From positions 1 to 22,340 of the forward strand of contig USJO01000019.1 in NCBI GenBank assembly GCA_900555075.1: 22,340 nt of DNA, given 5' to 3'. This document shows, piece by piece, positions 6,000-13,681 of the stretch (position 1 is the first letter of the stretch; the number at the start of each line of letters is the position of its first letter). The DNA comes from an uncultured Clostridium sp. (lineage in GTDB: Bacteria; Bacillota; Clostridia; TANB77; CAG-508). The position numbers were made by a program, and so were the translations under genes. Below the pieces are notes generated by a model. That model made no database searches. It saw only the letters and a list, made by a program, of their open reading frames with translations, and was not told the origin of the DNA.

Positions 6000-6201
6000 C
6001 ATCTGGAATGTACTCTAAGAGTTCAGAAATTTCACAATCAAAAGCTTTACAGAGACTATCTAACTGTTTTATATCTATTCTTTTTATTTCCTCATAATAC
6101 ATTTTAGAAACTGTAGCAGGTCTTATGTGAGTAATATCTGCTAGAGCTTTTTGTGTCATTTTATGTTCACCTAATAAATTGGAAAGTTTAAATTTAATCA
6201 T
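5992..6201 (-). CDS. Small XRE-family transcriptional regulator
   Basis: A 69-residue protein read on the minus strand, consisting of little more than one Cro/CI-type helix-turn-helix domain. The HTH core is MTQKALADITHIRPATVSKMYYEE (helices at about 15-38), followed by the helix KQLDSLCKAFDCEISELLEY typical of the YozG-type small regulators. GAGAGGAG precedes the ATG at a suitable distance. It probably binds DNA as a dimer; no partner domain is present. The gene is divergent from the TauE/SafE pair, separated by about 210 bases, so it could control itself or that pair. Targets are unknown. Confidence 0.85.
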   Translation of the reverse strand: MIKFKLSNLLGEHKMTQKALADITHIRPATVSKMYYEEIKRIDIKQLDSLCKAFDCEISELLEYIPDEK

Positions 6202-6233
6202 AAAAAAACTCCTCTCTTACAGTAATATGCAGT

Positions 6234-6263
6234 ATTTTATCATTTTTTGTAAAAAAATGACAT
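6234..6263 (-). promoter_or_regulatory. Possible promoter of the XRE regulator
   Basis: On the minus strand, ATGTCA, an 18-base spacer and TGATAAAAT (extended -10) lie about 35 bases before the start codon. Two TACTG copies between -10 and start might be operator half-sites. The -35 match is only fair. Confidence 0.35.
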
Positions 6264-6411
6264 AATATGTCTACGATATAACGATAAACGTAATAAAAAG
6301 TTGCCTACCAGTAAAAACATTGAAATACTAAGTGTTAAATAATGAAGTATAAAACAAAGATAAACAACAATAATATAAAATAAGAATATAAAAAATTGAT
6401 TAGGAGAAATA

Positions 6412-6759
6412 ATGTTTAGAAAAATACTAGTTGGGTTAATTGCGGGTACGATTAGTGGCTTATTTGCAGCAGGAGGAGGAATGATAGTGGTTCCAGCATT
6501 AATACACTTATTTAAAATTGAAGATAGCAAAGCAAGAGCAACCTCAGTATTTGCAATACTACCAATGGTAGTTGCAAGTGGAGTTTTTTATTACAAAAAT
6601 GATTATGTGGATTGGAATTTAGGAATAAAGTGTGCAATAGGAGGAATAATAGGAGGAATAATTGGAGCAAAATTACTAAAAAAGATATCAACAAAAACAT
6701 TAAGAATATTGTTTATAGTATTTTTAATTTATACATCGGTAAAAATGATAATTGCGTGA
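6412..6759 (+). CDS. TauE/SafE-type permease, N-terminal half-protein
   Basis: The 115-residue hydrophobic protein has about four membrane segments. It contains the repeat signature of the TauE/SafE (DUF81) family: GLIAGTISGLFAAGGGMIVVPAL near the start, then KARATSVFAILP and the Gly-rich GGIIGGIIGAKLLKKI (about 78-93). A normal family member has two such repeats in about 250 residues; here each repeat is its own gene. ATG 6412 follows TAGGAG. The next gene begins 11 bases after the stop, so the two are translated from one message and probably form a heterodimer. The family exports sulfite, sulfoacetate or related organic anions; the substrate here is not known. Confidence 0.82.
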   Translation: MFRKILVGLIAGTISGLFAAGGGMIVVPALIHLFKIEDSKARATSVFAILPMVVASGVFYYKNDYVDWNLGIKCAIGGIIGGIIGAKLLKKISTKTLRILFIVFLIYTSVKMIIA

Positions 6760-6770
6760 AAGGATAAAAT

Positions 6771-7157
6771 ATGTGGGAAATTGTAACAGGTTTAATATCG
6801 GGAACTGTTAGTGGAACAGGGATGGGAGGAGGAACAATATTAATTTTGGTTCTTTCTATTTTTTTAGGAGTAGAACAACATACGGCACAAGCAACAAATT
6901 TAGTATTTTTTATACCTACCTCAATATCTGCAATAATAGTATCAATAAAATCCAAACTAATAGAATGGAAAATAGGTATAACACTTGCAATAAGTGGAGT
7001 AGTTGGTGCAATAATAGGAGCAAATATCTCTGCAAAAATGGAGGTAAAAAGTCTAAAAAGGTATTTTGGCATATTTTTAGCAGGCATTGCAATATATGAA
7101 ATTTATTCAATAATAAAGGAGTATAAAAAACAAAAATACACAAATAATAAAAAATAG
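6771..7157 (+). CDS. TauE/SafE-type permease, C-terminal half-protein
   Basis: A 128-residue protein with about four membrane segments and the same signature as its neighbour: GLISGTVSGTGMGGGTILIL at the start, HTAQATNLVFFIPTS and SGVVGAIIGANISAKM (about 75-90). It ends in a Lys-rich cytoplasmic tail. Its start lies 11 bases after the first half-gene, and its ribosome site (AAAGG) overlaps that stop. The two halves differ too much for a recent tandem copy, and each has its own start and stop with clean ends. This looks like a stable split pair rather than a broken gene. Confidence 0.82.
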   Translation: MWEIVTGLISGTVSGTGMGGGTILILVLSIFLGVEQHTAQATNLVFFIPTSISAIIVSIKSKLIEWKIGITLAISGVVGAIIGANISAKMEVKSLKRYFGIFLAGIAIYEIYSIIKEYKKQKYTNNKK

Positions 7158-7214
7158 TTGTAGGGTCGGAACTTGAACGACTTTAGAAATTTTATTAATA
7201 TGGAGGGTGTGTTT

Positions 7215-7355
7215 ATGAGATTCATAAAGGGAATTATAATAGGCTCAGCAATAACAGCAGCTGCATATATGATGTATGAAGAAGGTATGTTAAACAGAAA
7301 AAGAATGACAAAACAAGCAAGAAAATTGGCACATAAAATGGGAATTAATTGCTAA
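7215..7355 (+). CDS. Small single-helix membrane protein (46 aa)
   Basis: ATG 7215 follows GGAGGG (7202-7207) and gives 46 residues; an upstream TTG at 7173 keeps the frame but has no ribosome site. The product has one N-terminal helix (FIKGIIIGSAITAAAYMMY) followed by a basic tail (RKRMTKQARKLAHKMG). This resembles small YtxH-like or spore-associated membrane proteins, but I cannot name a family. It lies about 57 bases after the TauE/SafE pair on the same strand. A small hairpin (GTCG against CGAC, about 7162-7178) in that gap hints at a boundary. Confidence 0.6.
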   Translation: MRFIKGIIIGSAITAAAYMMYEEGMLNRKRMTKQARKLAHKMGINC

Positions 7356-7575
7356 TCTAAAAGTTCATAGAATTTTGTCTAATACTATTGAAAAAGGTAT
7401 ACGAATATAATAGCTATTCAAAAAAACAAGGAATTAAATGTGATTAAAAATCAAACGAAAAAAATAATAGAGAAGTAAAAAATCCTATTATACTTAAATA
7501 TTTTTATTAATATCCTTAATGGTAGGATTTATAATACATTAAAATAGAATATAAAATTTTAAGATATGGAGCATA
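7356..7575. other. Intergenic stretch without a recognisable gene
   Basis: AT-rich and with no ORF that has a ribosome site. The only structure seen is a weak long-range inverted repeat, AAATCCTA (about 7479) against TAGGATTT (about 7524), around 50 bases from end to end. Confidence 0.5.
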
Positions 7576-7611
7576 AAATATGGCGAGGAATTTATAATCC
7601 TCGCCATATTT
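7576..7611. terminator. Strong hairpin at the 3' end of the HAD gene
   Basis: AAATATGGCGAGGA (7576-7589) is perfectly complementary to TCCTCGCCATATTT (7598-7611), giving a 14-bp stem with an 8-base loop. T runs on both sides are short, so it probably ends the minus-strand HAD gene and perhaps leftward or rightward readthrough. Confidence 0.65.
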
Positions 7612-7618
7612 GGTATAT

Positions 7619-8473
7619 TTAAAATTTTACAAACTTATAAACTGCTTCTGCAAATCCACCTTTTTCTACTGGATTTGTTGTTGTGTAATTTGCAACTTGT
7701 TTTAATTCATCATATGCATTTGCAACAGCAACTCCAATACCAGCATTTTTAATCATATCAAAATCATTTAAATTATCACCAATTGTAAGCATTTCATCAG
7801 GATTGATATTTAGATAATTTCCTAGAAATTGTAAAGCAGTATCTTTATTTACGTTTTTTGGCAATACATCAAGATACTCATATTCTTTATCTATAATAGA
7901 GTCCTTATAAGTTCCAAATTTTTGAATGGTAGTAGTATTTACATCCAGAACACTTAAAATTTCAGCTTTAATGTCTTTAGTAGAAGATGTACTAGAAATT
8001 ACTAATTGGCACACTTTTACATTATGAGATAGCAAATATTCTTTTATATCATCTACAATTTTAAAATCCATAGAATCTTTATTTTTTGAAGACCTTTGTA
8101 ACTTGTAATTTCTTAGATCTAAATAAAGAAGTTCTTCAGAGATAATGCTATTATCTGTATAAAGATGAACATGCAAATTGTGCTTTTTGGCGATGTCAAT
8201 ACAGGTCAAAGCATCTGACTTTGACAATAAATTGCTATAAATTTCTTTTCCAGTTTTAAGCTCAATAATTTGGCTACCATTACCAAAGATACCATAAGAA
8301 GCACCAATTTTAGAACAAACATCCTTGGTAACAGGATAAGTTTTCCCAGTACATATTACAAAATTCATTTTATGATTATTCAAATCTTTAATAGCTTTAA
8401 AATTATTCTCATAAATTGAATTATTATTATCAATAATAGTTCCATCTAAGTCGCTGGCAACCAATTTAATCAT
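7619..8473 (-). CDS. Cof-type HAD-superfamily phosphatase (subclass IIB)
   Basis: I start at the ATG at 8473, seven bases after GGAGGT on the minus strand, giving 284 aa; the frame could extend 14 codons upstream without a ribosome site. HAD motifs are complete: motif I SDLDGT (Asp8, Asp10), motif II CTGK (Thr42), the conserved Lys in NKDTAL (Lys210) and motif IV GDNLNDFDM (Asp233, Asp237). The large central insertion (about 75-200) is the C2B cap of the Cof/YcsE/YkrA group, which dephosphorylates sugar phosphates, flavin precursors or pyridoxal phosphate; the substrate cannot be told. It is transcribed alone and divergently from sepF. Confidence 0.92.
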   Translation of the reverse strand: MIKLVASDLDGTIIDNNNSIYENNFKAIKDLNNHKMNFVICTGKTYPVTKDVCSKIGASYGIFGNGSQIIELKTGKEIYSNLLSKSDALTCIDIAKKHNLHVHLYTDNSIISEELLYLDLRNYKLQRSSKNKDSMDFKIVDDIKEYLLSHNVKVCQLVISSTSSTKDIKAEILSVLDVNTTTIQKFGTYKDSIIDKEYEYLDVLPKNVNKDTALQFLGNYLNINPDEMLTIGDNLNDFDMIKNAGIGVAVANAYDELKQVANYTTTNPVEKGGFAEAVYKFVKF

Positions 8474-8573
8474 ATTTGATACCTCCAACATAATAAGTAT
8501 ACCATAAAAAACCAAAAAAGTAAAATTTAAATGTTACAAAATTATTACATTTATAAAACATTAAGAAAAACTA

Positions 8574-8602
8574 TTGACAAATTATGAAATAACGTATAAT
8601 AT
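8574..8602 (+). promoter_or_regulatory. Promoter of the sepF-divIVA operon
   Basis: A consensus TTGACA (8574-8579) is followed by GTATAATATAC. TATAAT begins at 8595 (15-base spacer) or TAATAT at 8597 (17-base spacer). Confidence 0.65.
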
Positions 8603-8644
8603 ACTATTGTATGTTATCAAAAAATGTATAGGGAGGGTAAAAAA

Positions 8645-9112
8645 ATGGCAGTAGCACTTGTAAATAAGTTCCTAGATGCGTTAGGATTAGCAAATGATAG
8701 TGAGCAAGAGACAGAAAATGAAGATATATATGAATTAGAGGATGAAAAAGAAAAAGAAGAAGAAGTAGAAGAAAGAGGTATATTTGGAAACAGAAAAAGC
8801 AAAATAACAAGTATGCCACAAGTACAGTCAGTAAAGATGGTTATAACACAACCTACATCTTTCGAGCAATCAGAAGAAATATGTAATTATTTGAAGGACA
8901 AGAAATCTATAATAATAAACTTGGAATATGTAAATAAAGATGTTGCAAGAAGAATTATAGACTTTTTAAGTGGTGCAGTACACGCATTAAATGGTCATAT
9001 TCAAAAAATATCAAATTCAATATTTTTAGTTGCACCAACAAACTATGATATAGAAAGTGATTTAGCAAGAGAAGAACTAAAAAATAAATTATCAGTATCT
9101 TGGTTAAAATAA
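8645..9112 (+). CDS. sepF: Cell division protein SepF
   Basis: ATG 8645 follows GGAGGG (8631-8636), giving 155 aa. The order is typical of SepF: an N-terminal amphipathic membrane-binding helix (MAVALVNKFLDALGL), a very acidic linker (about 20-52), then the globular domain (about 65-150) with KMVITQPTSFEQSEEICNYL, the IIINLEYVNKDVARRIIDFLSGAVHAL core and FLVAP. SepF polymerises into arcs, tethers FtsZ to the membrane and recruits late division proteins. It is followed 20 bases later by divIVA, so septum formation and pole marking are co-expressed. The ylmG and ylmH genes found between them in many Firmicutes are absent. Confidence 0.95.
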   Translation: MAVALVNKFLDALGLANDSEQETENEDIYELEDEKEKEEEVEERGIFGNRKSKITSMPQVQSVKMVITQPTSFEQSEEICNYLKDKKSIIINLEYVNKDVARRIIDFLSGAVHALNGHIQKISNSIFLVAPTNYDIESDLAREELKNKLSVSWLK

Positions 9113-9132
9113 AAAATAGGAGGACTTAAATT

Positions 9133-9588
9133 ATGATAACACCCTTAGACATAGAAAACAAAAAATTTTCAAAACAAATGGTAAATGGTTATAATGTAGA
9201 CGAAGTAGATGAATTTCTAGATGAACTAACAACAGACTATGAAAGACTATACAAAGAAAATAAAGAATTAAAAGACAATACAGAAGAATTACATAATGAC
9301 GTAGGACAATATAAAAACATAGAATCAACTCTTCAAAACACACTTATAATAGCACAAAGAACAGCAGACGAGATACAAGCAGTAGCAAAGCAACAAGCAG
9401 AGCAAATAATTAAAGATGCTGAATATCAAGCAAAAACAAAATTAGACGAAATAAATACACAAATAGTATTAAAAGAAAAAGAAATAGATGAACTAAAAAA
9501 ACAATTTAGTGTGTATAAGGCAAAGATGGAATCATTACTTATATCACAACTTGAATTAATCAAAGATATGTCAGATGACGAACAATAA
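9133..9588 (+). CDS. divIVA: DivIVA-family cell polarity / division protein
   Basis: ATG 9133 follows AGGAGG at about 9119-9124. The N-terminal 60 residues carry the DivIVA domain: TPLDIENKKFSKQMVNGYNVDEVDEFLDEL, with the short hydrophobic and basic tip that binds negatively curved membrane. The rest is coiled coil (about 35-60 and 70-145) that drives oligomerisation, ending in an acidic tail. At 151 aa it matches the usual size. DivIVA marks cell poles and septa and, in spore formers, helps to place the chromosome origin. The gene is the second of the sepF operon and ends at a clear terminator. Confidence 0.93.
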   Translation: MITPLDIENKKFSKQMVNGYNVDEVDEFLDELTTDYERLYKENKELKDNTEELHNDVGQYKNIESTLQNTLIIAQRTADEIQAVAKQQAEQIIKDAEYQAKTKLDEINTQIVLKEKEIDELKKQFSVYKAKMESLLISQLELIKDMSDDEQ

Positions 9589-9597
9589 AAATAAATA

Positions 9598-9626
9598 ATG
9601 CAGACAAAGGGTCTGCATATTTTTTT
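9598..9626 (+). terminator. Terminator of the sepF-divIVA operon
   Basis: ATGCAGAC pairs with GTCTGCAT (8 bp, 5-base loop), followed by ATTTTTTT. Confidence 0.92.
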
Positions 9627-9724
9627 GCCATTTTAAATATAAATTATAAAGAATAGAAATGAACAATATTTTTAGAGTTAAGCAATGCTTATTCATTCCA
9701 AAATAGAGAAAGGAAGGAAACAAA

Positions 9725-10399
9725 ATGAAAAATAAAAAAATAATAATTATCATCTTTGCAATTATTCTATTAATTTTAATTATATTTTTAATAAAAAACA
9801 ATTATAAAATTTCTAAAAAAGGAAATAATATAAGTAATAAATCAGCTGATGAAATCAAACAATATATTTTAAATATAGAATCCTACCAAGCAGTAGCAAA
9901 AATCACAATAAAAAGCAACAAAAATGAAAATATTTATATTGCCAAACAGCAATACAACAAAAACGATAATGTTTATAAACAGGAAATACTAGAGCCATTC
10001 AATATTGCAGGAATACAATTTATATATGATGGAACAAATTTAAGGGTAGAAAATACAAAACTAAATTTAAACAAAATATATAAAAATTACAAATATATAG
10101 GAAGTAACGAACTAAGCCTAACATCCTTTATTGAAAACTATCAACAAGATGAAGATGCAAAATGCACAGAAGAAAATGGAACAATAATATTAGAAGTAAA
10201 TGTAAAAAAACCAAACAAATACATTGCAAGCAAAAAGCTATATATTAACAAACAACAAGGAAAAATCGAAAAAATGGAAATAAACGATATAACACAAAAC
10301 ATCCAAATTTACATATTATATAATGAGATAGAAATTAATAAACTACCCAAAGAAGAAATACTAGCATTTTCGATAGAAGCCTTTAAAGAGAATATCTAG
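9725..10399 (+). CDS. Membrane-anchored LolA-fold / GerS-like protein
   Basis: A 224-residue protein with one N-terminal membrane helix (about 5-24) and an extracellular part. It has no lipobox Cys, unlike GerS lipoproteins. The extracytoplasmic region begins SADEIKQYILNIESYQAVAKITIKSN and continues with YKQEILEPFNIAGIQFIYDGTNLRVEN, the beta-rich pattern of LolA-like proteins to which clostridial GerS belongs. GerS and its relatives take part in cortex modification during spore germination. In other clostridia, from memory, a GerS-like gene often precedes alr and the EndoA toxin gene; here the toxin follows at once, which supports the call. Start ATG 9725 follows AAAGGAAGG. The assignment is by pattern and context and is moderately sure. 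Confidence 0.62.
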   Translation: MKNKKIIIIIFAIILLILIIFLIKNNYKISKKGNNISNKSADEIKQYILNIESYQAVAKITIKSNKNENIYIAKQQYNKNDNVYKQEILEPFNIAGIQFIYDGTNLRVENTKLNLNKIYKNYKYIGSNELSLTSFIENYQQDEDAKCTEENGTIILEVNVKKPNKYIASKKLYINKQQGKIEKMEINDITQNIQIYILYNEIEINKLPKEEILAFSIEAFKENI

Positions 10400-10474
10400 C
10401 ATATAGCAAAATAAAATCTCTATTACCTATATTTAAAATATAAAACAAATCTATAAATAGCAGGAGTGAAGAAA

Positions 10475-10825
10475 ATGGTAATAAAAAGAGGAGATATGTT
10501 TTATGCAGACTTAAGCCCAGTAGTAGGTTCAGAGCAAGGAGGAATTAGGCCAGTATTAGTAATACAAAACAATACTGGTAATAGATACAGCCCAACAGTT
10601 ATTGTATCAGCAATAACTTCACAACAAAACAAAAGCAAACTGCCAACGCATATAGAGCTATCATCAGAAGAATTTGGGCTAAAATCAGACTCAATAATTT
10701 TGACAGAACAAATAAGAACAATAGACAAAAGCAGATTAAAAGAAAAAATAGGGCATATAGATGATAATTCAGTAATAAATGAAATAAACAATGCATTAGG
10801 AGTAAGCTTTGGATTAGGGGAGTAA
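10475..10825 (+). CDS. ndoA: MazF/EndoA-type mRNA endoribonuclease toxin
   Basis: ATG 10475 follows AGGAG (10462-10466); a GTG at 10466 overlaps that site and is unlikely to be the start. The 116-residue length equals Bacillus subtilis EndoA, and the N-terminus matches it closely: KRGDMFYADLSPVVGSEQGG, then RPVLVIQN and SPTVIVSAITSQ. The catalytic Arg25 and Thr48 are present, as is LTEQIRTIDKSRL. EndoA cuts mRNA at UACAU and is normally held by the small CopG-type antitoxin EndoAI, encoded just upstream. Here the 75 bases before the gene are non-coding and the preceding gene is GerS-like, so no antitoxin is visible. The frame and active site are intact. Confidence 0.95.
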   Translation: MVIKRGDMFYADLSPVVGSEQGGIRPVLVIQNNTGNRYSPTVIVSAITSQQNKSKLPTHIELSSEEFGLKSDSIILTEQIRTIDKSRLKEKIGHIDDNSVINEINNALGVSFGLGE

Positions 10826-10866
10826 GTGTTCTTAATGAATAGTGAATAATGTATAATCATATGTGG

Positions 10867-10892
10867 GAACAAGCTACGAGCTTGTTCTTTTT
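10867..10892 (+). terminator. Terminator of the toxin gene
   Basis: GAACAAGCT pairs with AGCTTGTTC around a 3-base loop, followed by TTTTT. Confidence 0.9.
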
Positions 10893-10894
10893 AG

Positions 10895-10923
10895 TTGACA
10901 AAATTCGACTTTTCGAGTATTAT
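10895..10923 (+). promoter_or_regulatory. Promoter of mscL
   Basis: TTGACA (10895-10900), a 17-base spacer and TATTAT (10918-10923). The spacer contains TTCGACT, one base from a reverse Spo0A box (TTCGACA); this may be chance. Confidence 0.78.
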
Positions 10924-10985
10924 ATTAATATTAGAAAATTAGAAGTAGTTATCAGAAGTATTTTAAAAGAAAGGATTTGATAAAT

Positions 10986-11480
10986 ATGTTTAAAGAATTT
11001 AAAGAATTTGCAATGAAAGGAAATATAATAGACTTAGCAGTTGGTGTTATTATAGGAGGAGCTTTTCAAAAAATTGTAAACTCACTTGTAAATGATATAA
11101 TAATGCCCCTAATTGCAACATTTACTGGTAAAGTAGACTTTTCAGAATTGACATTAACAATAGGGCAAAGCTCAATAAAATATGGAGAATTTATAACAGC
11201 TGTTGTAAATTTTTTGATAATAGCTTTTTCAATATTTCTATTTATTAGATACATAAACAAACTAAACAAAAAATTAGAAAAGATAAAAAAGGAAGAAATT
11301 GAAAAATTAAAGAAAAAAGGAAAATTCGGAAAAAGAAAAGCAGACAGAGACACAATTCCAACTCCAGCACCAACAACAAAAAAATGTCCATATTGTTTTA
11401 CAGAAATAAACATAAATGCAACAAGATGCCCACATTGCACATCAGAATTAACAGAAGAAAAACAGATGCAAGAGAATTAA
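10986..11480 (+). CDS. mscL: Large-conductance mechanosensitive channel MscL with C-terminal zinc ribbon
   Basis: ATG 10986 gives 164 aa starting [19 protein letters not shown], the standard MscL N-terminal helix and start of TM1. TM1 spans about 12-45 ([23 protein letters not shown]), the periplasmic loop about 46-66 and TM2 about 67-90. A Lys/Glu coiled coil follows (91-120). After a Pro/Thr linker the protein ends in a zinc ribbon, CPYC...CPHC (Cys134, 137, 148, 151), which classical MscL lacks. The channel opens under membrane tension to release solutes in osmotic shock. The extra ribbon is cytoplasmic and could bind metal, nucleic acid or a partner protein. A strong promoter lies upstream and the gene stands alone. 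Confidence 0.95.
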   Translation: MFKEFKEFAMKGNIIDLAVGVIIGGAFQKIVNSLVNDIIMPLIATFTGKVDFSELTLTIGQSSIKYGEFITAVVNFLIIAFSIFLFIRYINKLNKKLEKIKKEEIEKLKKKGKFGKRKADRDTIPTPAPTTKKCPYCFTEININATRCPHCTSELTEEKQMQEN

Positions 11481-11517
11481 TAGTATACAAAAAAGCAACA
11501 AAATCTTCCCAAAATAC

Positions 11518-11546
11518 TTGCAAATTTTGAAATTACGTGTTACAAT
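11518..11546 (+). promoter_or_regulatory. Promoter of rpsT
   Basis: TTGCAA (11518-11523), 17 bases, TACAAT (11541-11546). Confidence 0.7.
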
Positions 11547-11588
11547 AGAAAAAGTGATTTTAAATTGACTTTAAGGGAGGTGCCAAGA

Positions 11589-11849
11589 ATGCCAAATATC
11601 AAATCTGCAATAAAAAGAGTTAGTGTAATAGAAACAAAAACATTAAAAAATAATATGATAAAATCTGAATACAAAACAGCTGTGAAGAAATTTGAAACAG
11701 CAGTAGCAGACGGAAATAAAGAAAAAGCTGAAGAAGCTTTAAAGTTAGCTACAAAGAAAATTGATGGTGCTTGTTCAAAAGGAATTATAAAGAAGAACAC
11801 AGCAGCAAGAAAAAAATCAAATTTAGCTAAAAAATTAAATGTGATGTAG
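11589..11849 (+). CDS. rpsT: 30S ribosomal protein S20
   Basis: ATG 11589 follows GGGAGGT at 11575-11581, giving 86 aa. The sequence is typical: MPNIKSAIKRV at the start, a Lys-rich three-helix bundle, and GIIKKNTAARKKSNLAKKLN at the end. S20 is a primary binding protein of the 16S rRNA 5' domain. It has its own promoter and terminator, as in many bacteria; the 5' leader is short and shows no obvious regulatory fold. Confidence 0.96.
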   Translation: MPNIKSAIKRVSVIETKTLKNNMIKSEYKTAVKKFETAVADGNKEKAEEALKLATKKIDGACSKGIIKKNTAARKKSNLAKKLNVM

Positions 11850-11852
11850 TTT

Positions 11853-11886
11853 AAAAAAGATTTCAAGGAATTTGAAATCTTTTTTT
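11853..11886 (+). terminator. Terminator of rpsT
   Basis: GATTTCAA pairs with TTGAAATC, extended by A-T pairs, with a short loop and a run of seven T. Confidence 0.9.
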
Positions 11887-11894
11887 CATATCTC

Positions 11895-11923
11895 TTGCAT
11901 AAAATTAAGTAATGTAATAAAAT
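11895..11923 (+). promoter_or_regulatory. Promoter of pgi
   Basis: TTGCAT (11895-11900), 17 bases, TAAAAT (11918-11923), just after the rpsT terminator. Confidence 0.65.
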
Positions 11924-11956
11924 GAAAGCATAAAAATAATAAGGGAGGTTAAACAA

Positions 11957-13249
11957 ATGTCAAATATAAAAGTAACGCTAGAAAACACAGGAATAGACAA
12001 AAAAGAATTAACAAAATTCAATAGGAAAGTTGAAACAATACATAAAGAGTTACACGCCATTTCAGATAATGAAAAAGAATTTGTAGGTTGGTTAAATTTG
12101 CCTACAAACTATGATAGAGAGGAATTTGCTAAAATCAAGAAATCAGCAGAAAAGATAAGAAAGGATTCAGAAGTATTTGTTGTAATAGGAATAGGTGGAT
12201 CATATTTAGGAGCAAGAGCAGTTATTGAAGCATTAACAAACACTTTTTACAACATATGCCCAAATAGAAAAACACCCCAAATATTTTTTGCTGGAAACAA
12301 TATGAGCCCAAACTATTTAAATGATTTAATAGAATGCATTGGGAATAAAGATATATCAATAAATGTTATATCAAAATCTGGAACAACAACAGAACCGGCA
12401 ATTGCATTTAGAATATTTAGAGAATTTATGGAATCAAAATATGGAATAGATGAAGCAAGAAAAAGAATATATGTTACAACAGATAAAGAAAAAGGAGCAT
12501 TAAAACAACTTTCAAATGAAGAAGAATATGAAACATTTGTAATTCCAGATAACATAGGTGGTAGATATTCAGTATTAACAGCAGTAGGGCTATTACCAAT
12601 TGCAGTTGCTGGAATAGATATAAATAAGTTAATGTATGGAGCAAAAGTAGCAGAGGATAAATATAATGAAAATTCGGTAAAATATAATGAATGTTATCAA
12701 TATGCAGTAGCAAGAAATATATTGTATTCAAAAGGAAAAACAACAGAAATATTAGTAAATTATGAACCTAAAATGCAATACTTTACAGAATGGTGGAAAC
12801 AATTATATGGCGAAAGTGAAGGCAAAGAAGGAAAAGGAATATTCCCAGCAGGAGTAACCTTTACAACAGATTTACATTCACTAGGGCAATATATACAAGA
12901 AGGAAAGAGAAACCTATTTGAAACAGTAATAGCAATTGAAAATTCAGCAACAGACATAACAATAAAAAGGGATGCAGATAATATTGATGGACTAAACTTT
13001 GTAGCAGACAAAACAATGGACTATGTAAACAAAAAAGCAATGGAAGGTACAATTGAAGCACATATTACAGGAGAGGTTCCAAATATTAAAATAACAATGG
13101 ATAAATTAGATGAAGAAACTCTAGGAGAATTAATATATTTCTTTGAATTGGCATGTGCAATGTCAGGGAAAATACTAGGAGTAAATCCATTTAACCAACC
13201 AGGGGTTGAAGAATATAAGAAGAATATGTTTAAATTATTAGGTAAATAA
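11957..13249 (+). CDS. pgi: Glucose-6-phosphate isomerase
   Basis: ATG 11957 follows AAGGGAGG, giving 430 aa, near the length of the Gram-positive type (about 450). Sugar-phosphate-binding SIS motifs are clear: [14 protein letters not shown] (about 75-88), [29 protein letters not shown] and the [21 protein letters not shown] block with the catalytic Glu of QEG. The end carries [16 protein letters not shown] with the active-site Lys. The enzyme interconverts glucose 6-phosphate and fructose 6-phosphate in the cytoplasm, linking glycolysis with cell-wall sugar supply. It is transcribed singly. Confidence 0.97.
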   Translation: MSNIKVTLENTGIDKKELTKFNRKVETIHKELHAISDNEKEFVGWLNLPTNYDREEFAKIKKSAEKIRKDSEVFVVIGIGGSYLGARAVIEALTNTFYNICPNRKTPQIFFAGNNMSPNYLNDLIECIGNKDISINVISKSGTTTEPAIAFRIFREFMESKYGIDEARKRIYVTTDKEKGALKQLSNEEEYETFVIPDNIGGRYSVLTAVGLLPIAVAGIDINKLMYGAKVAEDKYNENSVKYNECYQYAVARNILYSKGKTTEILVNYEPKMQYFTEWWKQLYGESEGKEGKGIFPAGVTFTTDLHSLGQYIQEGKRNLFETVIAIENSATDITIKRDADNIDGLNFVADKTMDYVNKKAMEGTIEAHITGEVPNIKITMDKLDEETLGELIYFFELACAMSGKILGVNPFNQPGVEEYKKNMFKLLGK

Positions 13250-13261
13250 AGAAAATATAAT

Positions 13262-13290
13262 TTGCAATAAATCCAAAAAAGTAGTATAAT
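13262..13290 (+). promoter_or_regulatory. Promoter of the small membrane protein gene
   Basis: TTGCAA (13262-13267), 17 bases, TATAAT (13285-13290). Confidence 0.75.
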
Positions 13291-13321
13291 ATAATTAAAT
13301 AATATTTTGGAGGTTAAACAC

Positions 13322-13594
13322 ATGAGGCGGAAGACAAAACGTAACCTTGCTATTGCTGTAGTGATAGCACTTATAGGAGTAATATTGCTTTATGCTGGAA
13401 TGAAGATGTATTCTTTCAGACTGGATGGTGGATATTCTAATGTTGTTAATCAACTTAAGGATTCACCACTTGCAATGGTAACTGGTGCAACATTTATTAT
13501 GATTGCAGAATGGGTACTTACTATAGTTGGTATAGCAATGACTTTTATAGGAGGATTAGCAATTTATTGTAATTCAAAAAAACTCAGGCGGTAA
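13322..13594 (+). CDS. Small two-helix membrane protein (90 aa)
   Basis: ATG 13322 lies after TTGGAGGTT (13308-13316). The product starts with basic residues (MRRKTKRN), followed by TM1 (about 8-27), an external loop of about 35 residues, TM2 (about 55-80) and a basic tail (CNSKKLRR). The topology is N-in, C-in. I do not recognise the family. The gene has its own consensus promoter and a terminator that overlaps its stop codon, so it is a stand-alone unit. It uses rare CGG codons twice, at residue 3 and at the last residue. Confidence 0.7.
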   Translation: MRRKTKRNLAIAVVIALIGVILLYAGMKMYSFRLDGGYSNVVNQLKDSPLAMVTGATFIMIAEWVLTIVGIAMTFIGGLAIYCNSKKLRR

Positions 13595-13612
13595 TTACCA
13601 CCTGAGTTTTTT
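13576..13612 (+). terminator. Terminator of the small membrane protein gene
   Basis: AAAAACTCAGG pairs with CCTGAGTTTTT, with an inner GGT/ACC extension after one mismatch. The stop codon is in the loop. Confidence 0.9.
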
Positions 13613-13623
13613 GAAAAAAGTAT

Positions 13624-13652
13624 TTGACAAATTACACATATTGATAGATAAT
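13624..13652 (+). promoter_or_regulatory. Possible promoter of lgt
   Basis: TTGACA (13624-13629), 17 bases, GATAAT (13647-13652), in an AT-rich run with other possible -10 sequences. Confidence 0.55.
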
Positions 13653-13681
13653 ATAATAAAATTTAAGTTGGAGGAGAACAA

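Noticed and set aside
6412..7157. TauE/SafE gene broken by a frameshift
   Set aside because: Both halves have their own ribosome site, start and complete repeat, and no single-base change would fuse them cleanly, so a split pair fits better than a pseudogene.
10901..10917. Spo0A box (TTCGACT) in the mscL promoter spacer
   Set aside because: A single 7-base site with one mismatch is expected by chance; it is kept only as a remark in the promoter entry.
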